Shown: in pieces, positions 31,011 through 42,065 of the stretch | How the letters are laid out: each line of letters begins with the position of its first letter | Numbering within the stretch: the stretch's first letter is position 1 | Source of the DNA: Oligella urethralis DSM 7531 | GTDB taxonomy: Bacteria; Pseudomonadota; Gammaproteobacteria; Burkholderiales; Burkholderiaceae_B | DNA length: 64,000 nucleotides | NCBI RefSeq assembly: GCF_000372065.1 | Contig: NZ_AQVB01000003.1 | Span: 196-64,195 of the forward strand | Reading direction: 5' to 3' | The notes under the pieces: generated by a model | Seen by the model: only the letters and a program-made list of their open reading frames with translations | Databases searched by the model: none | Told to the model about the DNA's origin: nothing | Program-made: the position numbers and the translations under genes

Positions 31011-32144
31011 ATGTCAATTGAGCAAGAGCTTAAACTCCATATCCTGACTTCCTCGCGCTCAGCCGTCGAGCAGTTACTGCGCACGCCAGACGCCGAAACC
31101 ATTCATTTGCATGCGATTTATTTTGACACCGATGATAGAGCCTTAGCTTGTGCTGGCATCGCCTTACGTCTGCGCAAAGAGGCAGATACATGGGTACAAA
31201 CCATCAAATTACCCGGTACGGATGCGCTTAGCAAGATTGAGTATAATCACGTGCGCCCTGATGCCACCTTGGATCTCAGCGTTTATCAAGGCACCCCTGC
31301 AGAGGAAACCTTTAATCAGCTTAAGCACGTAGGTACTGAATTAACAGCGCGCTTTGAGACCGATGTTCAGCGTCACTTAAGCTGCCAGCGCAGCCAACAT
31401 GGTCTGGTTGAGCTGGCTTATGATGTGGGCGTGATTCGCGCTGCGAGTTTAGAACTACCCGTTTATGAGTTGGAATTAGAGCTTAAAACAGGTCAATCCA
31501 GGGCGATTTTTGAATTAGCAGCCTCTTGGCAGCATGAACTGCAATTTATCTTAGATTTTAGAAGTAAGGCTGAACGTGGCGATAGCTTAGCGGCTCAGGT
31601 GGTGGCGTTAAAGGCTCGTGGTCTCACCCCTAATCACCATGAGTTAAGGCAGAGCTTTCAAGATTTTAAGCTCTGGCAGCCGGCCGTCGCTCCTCAGCAG
31701 GGCAATCGCACTGATGTGGTAGTGAGCAGTGCACAACTTAAAAAAGACACGCAGCTGTACTTGGAGCTGATTGCCCGCAATGCAGCGGTAATAGCTGCCA
31801 TTGACCGCAACGATATGGCAACCCGCATTGATTTGGATTGTGCTGCCCACCTAGTTGCACTGTGTCAGGCCATAGAGCAATTACAAAGACTTTGGTCACA
31901 TTTTATGGAGCTTAATTCGGCGACGGATGTGACCTCATCTAGCGATGCTCGATTCCATCAACTACATCAGCAGCTTAGCGCCTACCAACAACGCTTAGCA
32001 CAAGGTAGCCCTGCCACAACGGAACTCAGCCACCCTAGTGAGCAGCAAGCTCAAAGCGAGGCATTTGCGCTAGCAGCAAGTCATGAGTTACAGCAATGGT
32101 TACTCAAGGCCTTGGCGTGGAGCATGGTAGAACTAACCGTCTAA
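31011..32144 (+). CDS. CYTH domain protein (triphosphate tunnel metalloenzyme), probable inorganic triphosphatase, CHAD-like C-terminus
   Basis: The N-terminus carries the CYTH ExExK signature (Glu4-x-Glu6-x-Lys8), and later strands fit the tunnel fold: YFDTDDRALA, ALRLRKEADTWVQTIKLPG, and YELELELKTG. Residues about 1-205 form the CYTH domain; the rest is helical, with a His/Asp-rich character like CHAD domains. Members such as E. coli YgiF hydrolyse tripolyphosphate. The 377-residue length is shorter than YgiF (433). It is paired with the upstream marR gene. Confidence 0.85.
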   Translation: MSIEQELKLHILTSSRSAVEQLLRTPDAETIHLHAIYFDTDDRALACAGIALRLRKEADTWVQTIKLPGTDALSKIEYNHVRPDATLDLSVYQGTPAEETFNQLKHVGTELTARFETDVQRHLSCQRSQHGLVELAYDVGVIRAASLELPVYELELELKTGQSRAIFELAASWQHELQFILDFRSKAERGDSLAAQVVALKARGLTPNHHELRQSFQDFKLWQPAVAPQQGNRTDVVVSSAQLKKDTQLYLELIARNAAVIAAIDRNDMATRIDLDCAAHLVALCQAIEQLQRLWSHFMELNSATDVTSSSDARFHQLHQQLSAYQQRLAQGSPATTELSHPSEQQAQSEAFALAASHELQQWLLKALAWSMVELTV

Positions 32145-32188
32145 GCGCCTGCGCCCGGCCATGCTGCCCTCAGTCCAGTAGTATGCAT

Positions 32189-33472
32189 TTAGCCAAGCAA
32201 GGCATTGGCAAACTCAGCCGCAGAAAAAGGCTGAAGATCGTGCAATGACTCACCAACCCCAATCCAATAGACCGGAATCGGTCGCACGCCTTGGCTACCT
32301 GCTGCCACAGCGGCTAAGGTACCGCCCTTGGCCGTGCCGTCTAACTTGGTCACTACTAAACCGGTTAAGCCCAAGGCCGCATCAAAGGCCTTAATTTGAG
32401 TAATCACGTTTTGGCCCGTATTACCATCAACCACTAATAACACCTCATGCGGCGCTTCGCTATCAGCCTTATTAATCACCCGCTTAATCTTTTTAAGCTC
32501 TTCCATCAAGTGTAATTGAGTCGGCAAACGTCCAGCCGTATCGACCATCACAACATTAGCCTTGCGGGCTTTACCGGCATTGACCGCATCAAAGGCAACG
32601 GCGGCTGGATCACCGCCGTCTTGCGCTATCACCGCCACCTGATTGCGCTTACCCCATTCGACCAATTGCTCCCGTGCCGCTGCTCGGAAAGTATCCCCGG
32701 CGGCTAACAACACACTCGCACCAGCGGCTTGGAAATGATGTGCTAACTTACCGATGGAGGTGGTTTTACCCGCACCATTAACGCCAGCAATCATAACGAC
32801 TGAGGTGCCATCCAACGGCAACATAAAGTCTTTTTCTAAGGGCTTCAAATGCTCGCTTAATAAGGCTTTAAGCGCTTCCTTAACCTCTGCAGCATCCTCG
32901 ATACGCTGTTGCTTAACCTTGGTTCTGAGCTTAGCTAACAAGGACTCGGTCGCCTCAATGCCGGCATCCGCCATCAGCAATGCCATTTCTAGCTCTTCAA
33001 ATAAGGCCTCGTCAACCTTGACGCCCACAAATAGTGAACCAATGCTGGAGCCTGTACGAGAAAGGCCCTGACGCAAGCGCTGCATCCAAGAGCTCTTGGC
33101 TGGCGCTACCTCAGTCACCACTGGACTTGGCGCCACCTCAGCGTCAGCGACTGGCGCCGGAGAGCTTGCCTCAGCCTCCGCTTCAACCTCAGTCACAATC
33201 ACTTCGGGCTGCGGTTCAAGGGGCGCGGGGGTGGCACTCGCCTCAGCTACCGGCGTAGCTGTTGGGGCCACCGTCTCAACCGGTGCTATCGCGACAGCAG
33301 ACTCCTCCACGGATTCCGCCGGCACCGTGGCAGTACTGGTGGTGACGGGCTTGTCCGATACTATCGCTTCTGAAGCTGCAGGCTCCTCCTGCTCATGCGC
33401 TTGCGCAACTTCAGCTTCTTGACTCGCTTGATTTTCTTCTTTTGCTTTTTTACGCTTAAAAAATCTAAACAT
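32189..33472 (-). CDS. ftsY: Signal recognition particle receptor FtsY
   Basis: FtsY is the SRP receptor GTPase that delivers ribosomes to the membrane. The 427-residue product has an acidic, Ala/Pro/Val-rich A domain (about 15-125) after a basic start (MFRFFKRKKAKEE). The N domain begins near 130. The G domain has GVNGAGKTTSIGKLA, DTAGRLPTQ and TKLDGTAKGG. Full length. It diverges from rsmD, as is common in proteobacteria. Confidence 0.97.
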   Translation of the reverse strand: MFRFFKRKKAKEENQASQEAEVAQAHEQEEPAASEAIVSDKPVTTSTATVPAESVEESAVAIAPVETVAPTATPVAEASATPAPLEPQPEVIVTEVEAEAEASSPAPVADAEVAPSPVVTEVAPAKSSWMQRLRQGLSRTGSSIGSLFVGVKVDEALFEELEMALLMADAGIEATESLLAKLRTKVKQQRIEDAAEVKEALKALLSEHLKPLEKDFMLPLDGTSVVMIAGVNGAGKTTSIGKLAHHFQAAGASVLLAAGDTFRAAAREQLVEWGKRNQVAVIAQDGGDPAAVAFDAVNAGKARKANVVMVDTAGRLPTQLHLMEELKKIKRVINKADSEAPHEVLLVVDGNTGQNVITQIKAFDAALGLTGLVVTKLDGTAKGGTLAAVAAGSQGVRPIPVYWIGVGESLHDLQPFSAAEFANALLG

Positions 33473-33587
33473 ACACTCTCACTAAACAATAACCCCATTT
33501 TGGTTCATATTATACTGGCTTATGCAGGGCAGATAGATTAATATAAAAGCATCAGCCATGAGTGGAGTATAGGATACGATTCTATCG

Positions 33588-34184
33588 ATGAAAAAAGCAG
33601 CTAACACACGCTCGATGCCACAAAAAATTCGCATTATCGGTGGCACCTTAAAGCGTAGCAACCTACCCGTCGTTAGCGTTGAGGGTTTACGCCCCACGCC
33701 AGATCGTGTGCGTGAGACACTTTTTAACTGGTTAAACTACTTTTGGGACGGCGATTTTTCCGATAAATCGGTGCTTGACTTATTTGCTGGTAGCGGTGCT
33801 TTAGGCTTTGAAGCAGCATCACGTGGGGCACAGCATGTACAGATGGTGGAAAGTCACCCTAAGGCCGTTGCTGCACTACGTCAATTCCGCGACAAGCATC
33901 AACTGCATCAGGTGCGCATTAATGATCACGATGCTCGCTTAGTGCTTAAACGTATGGACAACAGCCGCTTTCATCTGATTTTAATAGACCCACCCTTTGC
34001 TGATGAAGAGCTGCTGCAGCAAAGCATCGCTGCCCTGCCCTCGATTTGTAAAAATGGCACCTTGGTGTATCTCGAAAGTGCGACGCCAGTGCTACTACCC
34101 GCTGATTTTGAACTACTGCGACAGGACCAAGCGGGTGCCAGTCACTTTTATTTGTATCATTATATTTCTGAAACAGCTAGCTAA
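33588..34184 (+). CDS. rsmD: 16S rRNA (guanine966-N2)-methyltransferase
   Basis: RsmD methylates G966 of 16S rRNA. The 198-residue Rossmann methyltransferase has IRIIGGTLKRSNLPV, RPTPDRVRETLFNWL, the SAM-binding VLDLFAGSGALGFEAASRG, and the catalytic motif LIDPPF. An internal Met (residue 10, position 33615) could be the true start, since homologues often begin just before RIIGG. coaD follows 42 bp later. Confidence 0.95.
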   Translation: MKKAANTRSMPQKIRIIGGTLKRSNLPVVSVEGLRPTPDRVRETLFNWLNYFWDGDFSDKSVLDLFAGSGALGFEAASRGAQHVQMVESHPKAVAALRQFRDKHQLHQVRINDHDARLVLKRMDNSRFHLILIDPPFADEELLQQSIAALPSICKNGTLVYLESATPVLLPADFELLRQDQAGASHFYLYHYISETAS

Positions 34185-34769
<585 letters not shown>

Positions 34770-34804
34770 CGGTCCAGACTAAGCTTTTTTGTTTAAGGTA
34801 AATT

Positions 34805-35068
34805 ATGGCTCTCTATATTGATCACGAATGCATCAATTGTGATGTATGCGAACCCCAATGCCCAAATGAAGCGATTTATATGGGCCCGGAGGTCTATGTG
34901 ATCGACCCTAGTAAATGCACAGAGTGTAAAGGCCATCATGACGAGCCTCAGTGCCAAGTGATTTGTCCTATTGATTGCATTCATCCCGACCCTGAATGGC
35001 GAGAGTCCGAAGAGGAATTGATGGAGAAATTCCGTCGCCTCACCGCCAATAGCAAGCTACCGATTTAG
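34805..35068 (+). CDS. YfhL-type ferredoxin with two [4Fe-4S] clusters
   Basis: A small electron carrier of 87 residues. The first cluster motif is CINCDVCEPQCP; the second is CTECKGHHDEPQCQVICP, whose long gap between second and third Cys is typical of the Allochromatium vinosum/YfhL class. It lies 35 bp behind coaD, a conserved neighbour in betaproteobacteria. Redox partner unknown. Confidence 0.95.
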   Translation: MALYIDHECINCDVCEPQCPNEAIYMGPEVYVIDPSKCTECKGHHDEPQCQVICPIDCIHPDPEWRESEEELMEKFRRLTANSKLPI

Positions 35069-35079
35069 CAGATGACCTA

Positions 35080-35130
35080 CGCAAGGTCTTGCCATGATGT
35101 GCCACTTGCCTTATCAAGGCAGACCTTGCG
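35080..35130. terminator. Possible hairpin terminator between convergent ferredoxin and AsmA genes
   Basis: CGCAAGGTCTTGCC and GGCAGACCTTGCG pair with one bulged T around a 24-nt loop. No strong T-tract flanks it, so function as terminator is uncertain. Confidence 0.4.
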
Positions 35131-35141
35131 CCAAGCAACGG

Positions 35142-37571
35142 CTATAGCTCCTGTAGCGCTGTCTCTACCTGAATCAGCTCTGCATCATTCCACAAGCGAA
35201 TGGGAATACTAAAGCCTTTAACCTGCACGTTAACGCCTTGACGGCTCACGCTAACAGGCTGCTTTGCGTTTAATTGCAGATTGAAATCGAAGTGCCCATC
35301 AAGCATATTGTATTGACTGGACTCATCCTTATTTACTAGGGAAAAATCACTACTATCCGCATGTAACTTGCTAAAGTGCATAATGCCATTATTCACATCA
35401 GCAGCAAAGCGTAAGCGCTTAAAGGGGGTGGTTTCACTCTGCTCAAAGCGCAACTGCTGAGAACCGGTGTCAATCATATGAGTCACATCATCCAACACTC
35501 GCTTCATGGAAAAACCATGCCACTTGCCCTCAGCACTATCAAGGCTTAATTGACCGTTTAAGTTTTGCAGTAATTCCTTTTCACTAAGGCCTTGTGTTGC
35601 TAGCGCCAAATCAATATCAGCGCAACTACTCAATAAAGCACGTGCTTTAAAGCCCTGTAGCAAGGATGCCATATCGACATCCTTGAGCTTTAAATCCACC
35701 TTGAGTGAACCATCATCTAAGGACATTTGACTATTAGCGGCAAGCTCACCACCAAAGAACTTAGCACGCAAGGCGTCGATTTTAATATCACTAGATGAGT
35801 CGAAAAATAAAGTCGCACTCAAGTCCTGAAAATCCAGACCACGATAGCTCATCTTGGCAATATCAAATACACCCACGCCACTTAAACGTGCCAAAAGTTC
35901 TTGTTTTAAACTTAAACTTCTTGATTTGTTAGGCTTAGCGCTAGGAGCCGCTTCAACTGCTGCCGCTGTGCTAGTTTGATTCGCCGCTGCAGCCGCCTGA
36001 GACTTATCCTTCGCATCCGATTCAAGCATCAACGAGGCTAAGGGCAAATCAGAATCCACCCCGAGGATGTGATCTAATGCCAGTGATTCTGCACTTAATT
36101 TAAAATCGATGGAAGGCTTGGAAAAACTTTTTAGGGTGCCAGATAAATTCATGCGCTCCGCATCCATCACCGCATCCACATTAAAGTCCATCGAACTACT
36201 TCTTAAATCACCACGAATTGAGGCGATCACCGGCGCTTCTTGGAGCAAGTCCCCATCACTTAAGCGGAGTAAACCACGTAAGGCAGGATAACTAAACTCC
36301 CCACTCAGTAAATTAATGCTTAAAGGTGAACTTAAATCAATATCAATGGCTCGATTAGCCGACGTCAAATACCGTCCCTTAAGCGTGTTTTCTCGTATCT
36401 TGAGATTGGAGGCAAGACCGCTAAAACCATCTAGCGAGACATTCACGTCCATGCTCTCCTCCCCCCTAAACTGCACGGTACCCGTCAATGGCTCAGCAGC
36501 CGCATCAAAGCCGGAGAGATTAAGATTAGGACTATTTAGCTCCCATGCCAAGCTGCGTTTCTGATGGTCGGCGGTACTTCCCTTAATACTTAAATTTTTA
36601 GCCAATAACTGAGTGTCGATACGATTTAAACCAACCTCATCCGCACGCACATCGAGATCAATATGGGACAGCCGCTTCGATTCGTCTAAGGCATTTAAAT
36701 TAAGCAACAAACGCAAGGCTTTGCCATGGGCATCACCAGCAAAATTATCCACACTGAAGCGACCGTTTAAGGCAGCTTCAGCTACGCGGTAGCCCTTAAT
36801 CTGCCCCTGTAACGTCGCATCAATCTGCTCCACCTGATATATCGAAGCCGCAGGTTCAAAACGCAAGCGACTGCGTACATTTAGGGTGGCATCATCCGTC
36901 GGGTGTCGAGCATCCAGCTTGGCATTTAAAGCCAGGGAAAAAGGCTCACCAAAGGTGATACGGCCAGTATGAATACTCATATTATCCAGGCTAAATTGAC
37001 GCTTGCTGGCTTGATCCTCGACTAGCACCGTGCCATTTTCCAAGTCCAAACCGGCAATATCGATTTTGAACTCATTAGCCGCCATACGTGCGGCACGCTC
37101 GGCGATAGGCAACTCCTCTGCGGCGGCCTGCTGACGACGACGCGCCATATGCTCTTTATCAAAGTCGAGGGGCAGTGCATAAAAATCATCAATATTTAAA
37201 CTGCCATCCGCATAGCGTACAATATGCGATTTAAAGCCATTGACCTTCACATGATCGACTAAAAAGCGATCAAATAAGAGAGGCCACAGCGCCACGGCAA
37301 AGCGCACCTCCTGCATGGAACTGAATTCAGTCTCAGCGTTTTTATTGGACAAGCTGACATCAGTCACACGCAGACCGATACGAGGAAATAGCGAGAGCTC
37401 TATCTCGCCGTTAATTTTTAAATCCCGCTCATAGCGCAGCTTAATCTCCTTAACCAGACGATCCTGATACACCTTAGGGTCAAAATTAAGTAAGAAAATC
37501 GCCCCACCCACAACTGCGGTCAATATCAGTAGCACCAGTACGATACCACTGCGCTTAAGCCATTTATTCAT
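35142..37571 (-). CDS. AsmA-family protein
   Basis: AsmA-like proteins are inner-membrane-anchored, largely periplasmic beta-rich proteins linked to lipid transport and outer-membrane biogenesis. The 809-residue product has one N-terminal membrane segment (about 9-29) followed by FDPKVYQDRLVKEIKLRYER and GEIELSLFPRIGLRVTDVSL, the AsmA signature. A low-complexity Ala/Lys/Ser linker lies near 520-550. The AsmA C-terminal region with LNGQLSLDSAEGKWHGFSM follows. It ends just before ychF on the same strand (6 bp). Confidence 0.9.
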   Translation of the reverse strand: MNKWLKRSGIVLVLLILTAVVGGAIFLLNFDPKVYQDRLVKEIKLRYERDLKINGEIELSLFPRIGLRVTDVSLSNKNAETEFSSMQEVRFAVALWPLLFDRFLVDHVKVNGFKSHIVRYADGSLNIDDFYALPLDFDKEHMARRRQQAAAEELPIAERAARMAANEFKIDIAGLDLENGTVLVEDQASKRQFSLDNMSIHTGRITFGEPFSLALNAKLDARHPTDDATLNVRSRLRFEPAASIYQVEQIDATLQGQIKGYRVAEAALNGRFSVDNFAGDAHGKALRLLLNLNALDESKRLSHIDLDVRADEVGLNRIDTQLLAKNLSIKGSTADHQKRSLAWELNSPNLNLSGFDAAAEPLTGTVQFRGEESMDVNVSLDGFSGLASNLKIRENTLKGRYLTSANRAIDIDLSSPLSINLLSGEFSYPALRGLLRLSDGDLLQEAPVIASIRGDLRSSSMDFNVDAVMDAERMNLSGTLKSFSKPSIDFKLSAESLALDHILGVDSDLPLASLMLESDAKDKSQAAAAANQTSTAAAVEAAPSAKPNKSRSLSLKQELLARLSGVGVFDIAKMSYRGLDFQDLSATLFFDSSSDIKIDALRAKFFGGELAANSQMSLDDGSLKVDLKLKDVDMASLLQGFKARALLSSCADIDLALATQGLSEKELLQNLNGQLSLDSAEGKWHGFSMKRVLDDVTHMIDTGSQQLRFEQSETTPFKRLRFAADVNNGIMHFSKLHADSSDFSLVNKDESSQYNMLDGHFDFNLQLNAKQPVSVSRQGVNVQVKGFSIPIRLWNDAELIQVETALQEL

Positions 37572-37577
37572 GAGTCA

Positions 37578-38669
37578 TTAGACATTAAATAAGAAGTTAA
37601 TCACGTCGCCATCATGCACCACGTAATCCTTGCCCTCGGCACGCATTTTACCCGCTTCCTTGGCGCCGCTCTCACCCTTGAACTGAATAAAATCATCAAA
37701 GGCAATGGTTTGGGCCCGGATAAAGCCACGCTCAAAATCGGTATGGATCACGCCGGCCGCCTGCGGAGCAGTATCGCCAATACGAATCGTCCACGCTCTC
37801 ACCTCCTTGACACCAGCAGTAAAGTAAGTTTGTAGACCTAAGAGCTTATAGGCTGCGCGTATCACACGATTCAGACCCGGTTCAGCCATCCCCATATCCT
37901 CTAAGAATACAGCTTTGTCTTCATCATCTAGATCAGCGATTTCCGCCTCCACCGCCGCACACACAGCGACCACCTCCGCATTTTCCGCCGCAGCGTATTC
38001 CTGCACTGCTTGCAGATGTGGATTATCGCTAAAGCCGTCTTCGCGTACATTTGCCACGTAAAGCACTGGCTTCGCTGTGATAAAGCTAAAGCCCTTAAGC
38101 ATGGCCAAATCATCCTCATCCAGATTCATACTGCGGATCGTTTTTGCCTCGTTTAATACGGGCACAATGCGTTCTAATAAGGCACAAAGCTTTTGCGCCT
38201 CCTTGTCGCCTGAGCGAGCGGTGCGTTGAGCGCGATCCAAAGCACGCTCAACTGAGGCCAAGTCAGCTAAGGCCAACTCGGTATTAATCACTTCAATATC
38301 GCCAATGGGGTCGACCCGACCGGAAACGTGAACCACATTATCATCTTCAAAGCAACGCACCACATGCGCAATGGCATGGGTCTCACGGATATTTGCTAAG
38401 AACTGATTACCCAGTCCCTCACCCTTAGAGGCACCGGCTACTAAACCGGCAATATCAACAAATTCAACGGTGGCGGGTAAAATACGTTGCGGCTTAACAA
38501 TCTCAGCGAGTTGATTTAAACGCTGATCGGGCACTTCGACAATACCCACATTAGGCTCAATCGTACAGAAAGGATAGTTTTCTGCGGCAATACCCGCTTT
38601 GGTTAATGCATTAAATAAGGTTGATTTACCGACATTAGGTAAACCGACGATACCACATTGAAGTGCCAT
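37578..38669 (-). CDS. ychF: Ribosome-binding ATPase YchF
   Basis: YchF is an Obg-family P-loop protein that prefers ATP and binds ribosomes. The 363-residue product has [18 protein letters not shown] (residues 8-25), [20 protein letters not shown], a replaced G4 motif, and a C-terminal TGS domain (about 280-363) with [12 protein letters not shown]. Length and order are standard. It sits downstream of pth and the CPBP gene on the same strand. Confidence 0.97.
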   Translation of the reverse strand: MALQCGIVGLPNVGKSTLFNALTKAGIAAENYPFCTIEPNVGIVEVPDQRLNQLAEIVKPQRILPATVEFVDIAGLVAGASKGEGLGNQFLANIRETHAIAHVVRCFEDDNVVHVSGRVDPIGDIEVINTELALADLASVERALDRAQRTARSGDKEAQKLCALLERIVPVLNEAKTIRSMNLDEDDLAMLKGFSFITAKPVLYVANVREDGFSDNPHLQAVQEYAAAENAEVVAVCAAVEAEIADLDDEDKAVFLEDMGMAEPGLNRVIRAAYKLLGLQTYFTAGVKEVRAWTIRIGDTAPQAAGVIHTDFERGFIRAQTIAFDDFIQFKGESGAKEAGKMRAEGKDYVVHDGDVINFLFNV

Positions 38670-38793
38670 AGTAATCCTGAAAATTCATTAGATAACGATA
38701 AAGAATAATCCGCTATTTTAACCCTTAATACGCTTGGACACAGCGAAATCACGCCTTGTTCCTTTTAGAAAAAAGTGCTTTAAAAACTTCTAC

Positions 38794-39618
38794 TTAGCTG
38801 AGCGGAATACCAGCTAGCTTGACCCCAAGTAGCAATAAAACCGGTCCACCATTAAAAATCGCATGTAAATAAATCGCATTAGCAATGCCATAGCGGATAC
38901 GCATCCACATCAGCACGAGCCCAGAAAACCACTGCGGCAATACCATCGCCAACACAGCAACGACACTAATGTGCTCAAACTCATAATTGTAAATATGCAT
39001 ATAGGCAAAGCCAAAGACCAATAAATGCATCAGCCACACAAAAACGTGGCGATACAGCTTTAACACCTTAAAAGGTAAGCGTAGGCGCGCCTCAGCAGAG
39101 GTGAGACCGAGCCTTGGATACAGTTGCATAATAATGGCTAGCACCAAGATTAAGCCTAAGGTGCCAATCACCGTACCCTGCCGCAACAGCACAAAGAACA
39201 TCAGTGGCACCAACCAAATCGCCACGACTGGTCTGCGTGCACTGTAGCGAAAGAGTATTTCCTCCACAATCGGTGCCCAAATCACCGCCAAAGGCACCAT
39301 ACTATAAGAAAATTCTAGCCGATGGGTCGCCCCAGCACCATCCGCTGCGACTAAGGCAATGGGTGCAAGTACTAAAATATTCACCGCCCACATAAAGGCC
39401 GCCCACTGTAATAAGCGCCGCCAAGGCAGATTTAGCTGCCAATCCTTAAACCAGCCGTCACCGCTACCCCGTCCATGACCGCGCCGGAAATCTGGCTTCA
39501 CAATAAAGCGAAAAAAATCACGCATTTGCTCACGGAAACGCTCGGCTTGATGCGGTGCAGGGGGTCTTTTACGCCCCTGCGGTACTTGTGGTTGAGTAAA
39601 TAAGGAATTCTGACTCAT
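38794..39618 (-). CDS. CPBP-family intramembrane protease-like protein
   Basis: The 274-residue product has a basic, Pro/Arg-rich cytoplasmic N-terminus (about 1-65) and then six or more hydrophobic helices. The CPBP signature EEILFR (Glu119-Glu120...Arg124) and a late HAIFNG motif (about residue 256) supply the glutamate, arginine, histidine and asparagine set of intramembrane glutamic proteases. Substrate unknown. It lies 8 bp after pth, so co-expression with pth is likely. Confidence 0.82.
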   Translation of the reverse strand: MSQNSLFTQPQVPQGRKRPPAPHQAERFREQMRDFFRFIVKPDFRRGHGRGSGDGWFKDWQLNLPWRRLLQWAAFMWAVNILVLAPIALVAADGAGATHRLEFSYSMVPLAVIWAPIVEEILFRYSARRPVVAIWLVPLMFFVLLRQGTVIGTLGLILVLAIIMQLYPRLGLTSAEARLRLPFKVLKLYRHVFVWLMHLLVFGFAYMHIYNYEFEHISVVAVLAMVLPQWFSGLVLMWMRIRYGIANAIYLHAIFNGGPVLLLLGVKLAGIPLS

Positions 39619-39626
39619 GCTAATCC

Positions 39627-40220
39627 CTATGCTTTAGGCTCTGCCAACAGCCGATTGGCCCGATCCCTGTCGCCATCTAATAAGGCAGGGATTGCCTGTC
39701 GCGCACGGTACAAACACGCCACAATATGCTCATGATCCACCTTTGAGGGCGTATGCAAGACAAAGTCAGCTACCCCTTGACTAAGATTTAAACTACGCGG
39801 ATGACCAATACCGACGCGCAAACGCCAGTAATCGTTACTACCTAGCTTGGATTGAATATCACGTAAGCCATTATGACCTGCATGACCACCGCCGCGTTTT
39901 AATTTAATCTGTCCTGGCATTAAATCCAGCTCATCGTGCACCACCAACATACTTTGCACTGGTATTTTATAAAAATGGCTAAGCGCCTGTACTGCCTTAC
40001 CAGACAGATTCATATAGGTGGCAGGCTTTAACAGGTAAATCGTCTCCCCGCCTCGTCTAAACTTCGCTACTTCACCGAAAAAGTTATGTTCTAGCTTAAA
40101 ATCCGCATGAAAATCCTCGGCTAATAAATCCAGCATCCAAAATCCGGCATTATGCCGAGTCGCCTCATACTTAGCGCCTGGATTACCTAAACCCACAATT
40201 AAACGAATTGCTTCAGTCAT
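39627..40220 (-). CDS. pth: Peptidyl-tRNA hydrolase
   Basis: Pth recycles peptidyl-tRNA released by stalled ribosomes. The 197-residue protein has [20 protein letters not shown] with the catalytic His, a [12 protein letters not shown] motif with its Asn, VVHDELDL with the catalytic Asp, and [13 protein letters not shown]. It lies downstream of rplY, but a strong terminator separates them, so it probably also has its own promoter. Confidence 0.97.
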   Translation of the reverse strand: MTEAIRLIVGLGNPGAKYEATRHNAGFWMLDLLAEDFHADFKLEHNFFGEVAKFRRGGETIYLLKPATYMNLSGKAVQALSHFYKIPVQSMLVVHDELDLMPGQIKLKRGGGHAGHNGLRDIQSKLGSNDYWRLRVGIGHPRSLNLSQGVADFVLHTPSKVDHEHIVACLYRARQAIPALLDGDRDRANRLLAEPKA

Positions 40221-40236
40221 TTACTTAAAACCACAT

Positions 40237-40274
40237 AAAAAAACCCTTGCATGCAAGTTTAACGCATGCAAGGG
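40237..40274 (-). terminator. Intrinsic terminator of rplY
   Basis: A perfect 11-bp stem, CCCTTGCATGC / GCATGCAAGGG with a 9-nt loop (40244-40274), is followed on the minus strand by a run of seven T residues. It sits 23 bp after the rplY stop and just before pth. Confidence 0.92.
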
Positions 40275-40297
40275 CTAAGCACTATGGCCTGTCGAAA

Positions 40298-40930
40298 TTA
40301 TTCTTCGCTAGGCTTCTCAGCGTCAGCTTCTTCGCCTTCGGCGGCGTCTTCAGCCGTATCCTCTTCCTCAACCTGAGCGGCAACGATATGAGCCGTTGCA
40401 ACCGTCTCAGTTTCAGGCGTTAGGAACTCAACGCCTTCAGGCGCTGTGATATTAACCACATCCAACACATCGCCATTTTTCATTTCGCCCAGATCAACAA
40501 CGATTTCGGCTGGTAAATCACCTGGCAAGCAACTAACCTCAATATCGTTAAGTACGATGTTGATATTAGCACCGTCAATCTTAACCGCAGGAGATTCATC
40601 TGCATTAATAAAGCTAAGTGGTACACGAGTCACAATCGCAACGTCCGCACGAACGCGCTGGAAGTCAACGTGTAACACGATAGGCTTATATGGGTGCCAT
40701 TGAACAGCACGTAATAATACCTTTTGAGTTTTACCATCTAAGTTCATATCCAGTACAGAAGAACCGAAACCTGGTTTACGTAATGAGTGGTAAATCTCGT
40801 TGTGCTCTAACTCAATGCTCTGGGCCTCACCCTTACCACCATAAACGATGGCAGGTACACGGCCGGCGCGGCGCAGGCGGCGGCTCGCACTCGAACCCTG
40901 AACGCTACGCGAAGTGGCTGAAAATTTCAT
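40298..40930 (-). CDS. rplY: 50S ribosomal protein L25/general stress protein Ctc
   Basis: L25 binds 5S rRNA. The product from the chosen start is 210 residues, the long Ctc/TL5 form: an L25 domain (about 1-90, FSATSRSVQGSSASRRLRR at the start) and a beta-rich TL5 C-domain, ending in an acidic tail (EEEDTAEDAAEGEEADAEK). ATG 40930 has GGAG 6 nt upstream, which decides it over an ATG four codons earlier. Follows prs in the conserved prs-rplY-pth order. Confidence 0.96.
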   Translation of the reverse strand: MKFSATSRSVQGSSASRRLRRAGRVPAIVYGGKGEAQSIELEHNEIYHSLRKPGFGSSVLDMNLDGKTQKVLLRAVQWHPYKPIVLHVDFQRVRADVAIVTRVPLSFINADESPAVKIDGANINIVLNDIEVSCLPGDLPAEIVVDLGEMKNGDVLDVVNITAPEGVEFLTPETETVATAHIVAAQVEEEDTAEDAAEGEEADAEKPSEE

Positions 40931-41081
40931 AACAAACTCCAAAAAAAAATACCTGATCAGTATCAGGCCTAATTAACGCCTATCGTCATCACTGACAATA
41001 AACGCTCGCTTAGCGCCGCGACCAGCGCCTAAGCTAAAAACCTTAAAATCACTTGCTGCTAAAATCGACTCACTGATGAGC

Positions 41082-42065
41082 TTAGTCCACAAATAAGGAG
41101 CTCACAGACTCAGCAGAGGCAATGCGCTCAATGGTTTCACCTAAAAGCGCAGCGGTAGAGAGCTGACGAATCTTAGCACATGCTTTGGCATCATCACGCA
41201 ATGGAATCGTATCGGTCACAACTAAACCATCCAGCGCGGAATCCGCCACACGCTCAACCGCACCACCTGATAGCACAGGGTGTGTACAGTATGCATACAC
41301 TGCCTTGGCGCCACGATCCTTAAGTGCGGCGGCAGCCTTACAAAGCGTACCTGCGGTGTCGACCATATCATCCATCAATAAGCAGGTACGACCCTCAACA
41401 TCACCGATAATATTCATCACCTCGGAGACGTTAGCGCGCGGACGACGCTTATCAATAATCGCTAAATCCGCTTCCAATTGCTTAGCTAGGGCACGGGCAC
41501 GCACCACACCACCGATATCTGGTGACACCACTAAGAGATTTTCATAATTTTGCTTTGCAATATCTGCTAATAGCACCGGGCCCGCGTAGATATTATCCAC
41601 GGGGATATCAAAGAAGCCCTGAATCTGGTCGGCGTGTAAATCCATGGTTAATACCCGATCCACACCAACACGCTGCAGCATATTGGCCACCACCTTGGCA
41701 GTAATTGCTACTCGCGCTGAACGCGGACGACGATCCTGGCGCGCATATCCGAAATAAGGGATAGCCGCTGTGATACGACCCGCCGAAGCACGTCGTAGGG
41801 CATCCACCATCACCATAATCTCCATGAGATTATCATTGGTCGGCGCGCAGGTTGGTTGCAATACAAAGACATCGCGACCACGGACATTTTCAAGAATTTC
41901 GACCATCACCTCCCCATCAGAGAAGCGACCTACTGTCATCTGTCCTAAGGACATATTTAAGTGATTGACAACATCAACGGCGAGACGAGGATTAGCGGTC
42001 CCCGTAAAAATCATAAAATGAGGGTGCTCGCTGGCTTGCTCGTGCAAATTAGGGTTATAGGTCAT
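41082..42065 (-). CDS. prs: Ribose-phosphate pyrophosphokinase
   Basis: Prs makes PRPP for nucleotides, histidine, tryptophan and NAD. I chose ATG 42065 (327 aa), since the upstream extension to 42140 (25 residues) is not conserved in the family. Motifs: [44 protein letters not shown], the PRPP loop [16 protein letters not shown]. It lies between tRNA-Gln and rplY, the known betaproteobacterial neighbourhood. Confidence 0.97.
   Translation of the reverse strand: MTYNPNLHEQASEHPHFMIFTGTANPRLAVDVVNHLNMSLGQMTVGRFSDGEVMVEILENVRGRDVFVLQPTCAPTNDNLMEIMVMVDALRRASAGRITAAIPYFGYARQDRRPRSARVAITAKVVANMLQRVGVDRVLTMDLHADQIQGFFDIPVDNIYAGPVLLADIAKQNYENLLVVSPDIGGVVRARALAKQLEADLAIIDKRRPRANVSEVMNIIGDVEGRTCLLMDDMVDTAGTLCKAAAALKDRGAKAVYAYCTHPVLSGGAVERVADSALDGLVVTDTIPLRDDAKACAKIRQLSTAALLGETIERIASAESVSSLFVD

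Noticed and set aside
41008-41034. Imperfect hairpin between prs and rplY (GCTTAG-type arms)
   Set aside because: One bulge and no T-run on the minus strand; too weak to call a terminator.
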